Positions 61,790 to 64,000 of a stretch of DNA of 64,000 nucleotides are shown here, in pieces (positions within the stretch are counted from its first letter, which is position 1; each line of letters opens with the position of its first letter). The stretch is from Vitellaria paradoxa (taxonomy: Eukaryota > Streptophyta > Magnoliopsida > Ericales > Sapotaceae): the NCBI GenBank assembly GCA_019916065.1, contig CM034239.1, forward strand, positions 36,170,419 through 36,234,418, in the 5' to 3' direction. Position numbers and translations under genes: made by a program. The notes under the pieces are model-generated. The model searched no databases, was not told the DNA's origin, and saw only the letters and a program-made list of their open reading frames with translations.

Positions 61790-62177
61790 CCGTCGGACGG
61801 GACGGCCACCAACGCCGTTAGCTCCTTACATCGTCAACCACAGGGGCAAAATTCGGCTGGACTCGGGTTAAAAATGAGCTGGCCGATGCATAAGACAGCT
61901 TTACCACTTTTTTGTGTTTACCAAAAGAAGAGCAGCACAGCACCCGACCCGATGATGCCTGTATTCCTATCCCTATCTACCTATCATTGTCGTCCTGCTC
62001 CGGACAGATGGGTAACTTGTGAGTGCGTCGTAATTCATCGTAGTCCCTTCGATAGAATCGATCCGACGATATAAAAAAAATTGCTACGGCTTTTTTTTTT
62101 TTTCTAAAAAAAACTAACACCAAAATTAAAAAATTTTATTATTTATTTCTAAAAAATATAATTTAATAATTACATAC

Positions 62178-62497
62178 TAAGGTCCCGTTTGACATTACAC
62201 AAAAGCATAAAAATTTACCAAAAATTACAAGCTGAGCGTTTGGTAAAATCTCAACTTTTATTACTTTTTTATTCTGCTATAGTAATTTATTACACTCAAA
62301 GTTTTACCAAACACATAAAATTTTGCTAAAATTTTTACCAAACACTCAAAAATTGATAAAAAAATATTAAATATTACCAAAAATTTTACCAAGCACCCAA
62401 AAGTTATAAAAAACATACCAAAAATTACAACTAGCAACTTTTGACTAAAAATTACTAAAAAAAAAATGTTAAATTTTATACTACCAAACAAGGCCTA
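62178..62497. mobile_element. MITE (~320 bp) with imperfect inverted ends
   Basis: The left end TAAGGTCCCGTTTGACATTA and the reverse complement of the right end (TAGGCCTTGTTTGGTAGTA) agree at most positions. Interior TTTACCAAA-type words repeat many times. No ORF of note. Confidence 0.55.
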
Positions 62498-62847
62498 AAT
62501 GTTACAAAATTTCTTAAATTATATTTTTTTTGTTATTTTTTATTAATTTTTCCGACGCCAAACAAACCCTTATCGTTTGGCCTTAACTAAAATTTTGATA
62601 GTATATATGTGGATTCGGAGCCATCCGGTGCACCGTGGCAGCGAGTTACAAACCAATGCGATTTTTAGCCATCAGATCATTAAAACTAGATTCACCCCCT
62701 CTGCATTTGCATCTAAATCACAAAGTAATGAATTGTGCCCAATAATAATTACAAAAAAATGAATTGTGCCCAATAATATAACATTATGATAATTAAAGTA
62801 AATTAAATTATTATTATATATTTTAAAATAATTATTTGATAAATAAA

Positions 62848-63894
62848 AGGGTGAGTCTATTTACACTCCACTTTCCTTTTTCATTAATTAAAAAAAATTA
62901 CGCAATCACCCTTCTTCTATTTCATCATATATGTTATGCATAATTATAATACCATAAATACCCTTATATAAAACTTCGAATTAAAGCATAATTATAATAT
63001 CATAAGCAACTCCTTCTTTTATAATAAACAATATCTTTTAACTCAAAATATCAAGAAAACAATTTTCCAAAAATATTTTTCTCTTTTCAATTTTTTTTTT
63101 TTTTGACAAGTGACCAATTGAACCACAATTTTTGAAAAAAAAAATCATTTATAACGTGTCAGTAACCCTACTATGATAAACATTTCTAATTCAAGATTTT
63201 TTAAAAAAATATATCCTATTATAAAAAAATTAAATTTTCTTAATAATGTAGTTATGTATAGTTTTTTTGGTAATTTATTTTGCTTCAATTTTAATTTTTT
63301 GATAGATTAGTTTACTTATTTTGATATTTTTATTGAAAAGTTTATATAAACTCCGATTAAATAAAACATTTTCTAATTCTAGATTTTCTATAAAATATAT
63401 TTTCTATTATTAAAAAATTAAATTTTCAAAATAATATATGATACTTATAATTTGTTTGATAATTTTTTTTTAATTAAAGATTAATTTTCTGATATATTAA
63501 TTTACTTATTTTGATTTTTTAAAAAAAAAAATTATGTAGACTCCAACTAAATAACTTCAGAGTGATGAAAAAAGTCTGTAAAGAAAAATAAATGGAAAAA
63601 ATTAATTTTGTTGTTTGATTATTAAGTTAGAAAATAAAATAAAATAAAAATATTTTAATATTCTTGTTAAAAATATAAATATAAATAAATTTTACTTTAA
63701 TCTTTAAAATTTTTTTCAATTCTCTTGTACCAAACTATCCAAATTTCTAAAGGTTTATTTATAATGGGTGAACATGTTATTTTAAATTTTACATAAAAAT
63801 AGTTAATTAAAAGGATTAGTTTTGTAATTTTAATTAATGAAAAAGGAAAGTGGAGTATCAAAGAGGATACGTGGAGTGCAAATAAACTCATCCT
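62848..63894. mobile_element. Inverted-end element (~1.05 kb)
   Basis: The left end AGGGTGAGTCTATTTACACTCCAC and the reverse complement of the right end (AGGATGAGTTTATTTGCACTCCAC) match closely; a second inverted segment (CTTTCCTTTTTCATTAATTA) follows. The left ~130 bp match the element at 26773. No transposase. An internal tandem duplication is at 63176-63560. Confidence 0.75.
63176..63560. repeat. Tandem duplication of a ~190-bp unit
   Basis: Units starting near 63176 and 63366 share ACATTT(T)CTAATTC(A/T)AGATTTT, ATTAAATTTTC, TTTACTTATTTTGAT and ACTCC(G/A)A(T/C)TAAATAA. It lies inside the inverted-end element. Confidence 0.7.
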
Positions 63895-63946
63895 AAATAT
63901 AATTATTATATAAAATTTATATAGAAAGTAATACAACATTACATGA

Positions 63947-64000
63947 GCAAGGCACCCTTACGCCTGCTCATTACCCGGGCTCAAAACTCAGGGTGTTCAC
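63947..64000 (+). mobile_element. Start of a second SINE copy, cut by the window edge
   Basis: GGCACCCTTACGCCTGCTCATT and ACCCGGGCTCAAAACTCAGGG align with GGCACCGTTACCAGCCCGCTCATT and GCCTGGGTTCGGGCCCGGG of the SINE at 7411-7521. The 3' part lies beyond the window. Confidence 0.6.

Noticed and set aside
61611..62074. Plus-strand ORFs in the GC-rich block upstream of the NOI gene
   Set aside because: They start in the CTT repeat or in promoter DNA of the minus-strand gene and have no family resemblance.

Overview
The window looks like nuclear DNA of a eudicot plant. It is AT-rich with long introns, carries plant gene families (a chloroplast-type indole-3-glycerol-phosphate synthase, a SAWADEE-domain protein and a RIN4/NOI-type protein), and is crowded with plant transposons (Ty1/copia, L1-type LINEs, Au-like SINEs, hAT-like and other MITEs, solo LTRs). 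The species cannot be named from the sequence. No rRNA, tRNA gene or CRISPR array was seen.

Layout. 1-7400: no host gene recognised; AT-rich DNA, one hAT-like element (1352-2246) and a ~3 kb element with long inverted ends (~4282-7358) that holds a second hAT-like element. 7411-7521: a SINE inserted just upstream of the TATA box of the first gene. 7701-18474 (+): ten-exon IGPS gene, every splice site and exon phase intact, but codon 117 is TAG and two active-site positions are replaced. Its introns hold a copia relic and an antisense LINE fragment. 18600-28140: gene-free repeats, including two probable solo LTRs, a hAT-like element with perfect 8-bp target duplications, and tandem repeats. 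28515-38266 (+): SAWADEE-domain gene, with a stop where an exon 2 splice donor would be expected; its first intron holds a degraded copia element. 40855-50265: a nest of four retroelements, each inserted in the one before (TRIM-like > short non-autonomous LTR element > 5'-truncated LINE > copia). 52524-61612 (-): three-exon NOI gene whose first coding exon is only ATGGCG. Its introns hold a hAT-like element, LINE 3' ends, a copia relic and a collapsed copia copy of the same family as the nested one. 62178-64000: two more inverted-repeat elements and the start of a second SINE.

The three host genes have unrelated roles: tryptophan/indole synthesis in the plastid, a probable nuclear chromatin-type domain, and membrane-anchored immunity signalling. 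There is no operon-like logic. Two of the three carry lesions, so the block could be a decaying duplicate whose intact copies lie elsewhere; that is inference. I found no convincing new molecular system. The most informative features are the nested insertions with readable target duplications, the SINE in the IGPS core promoter, the IGPS nonsense codon, and several small retroposition scars.
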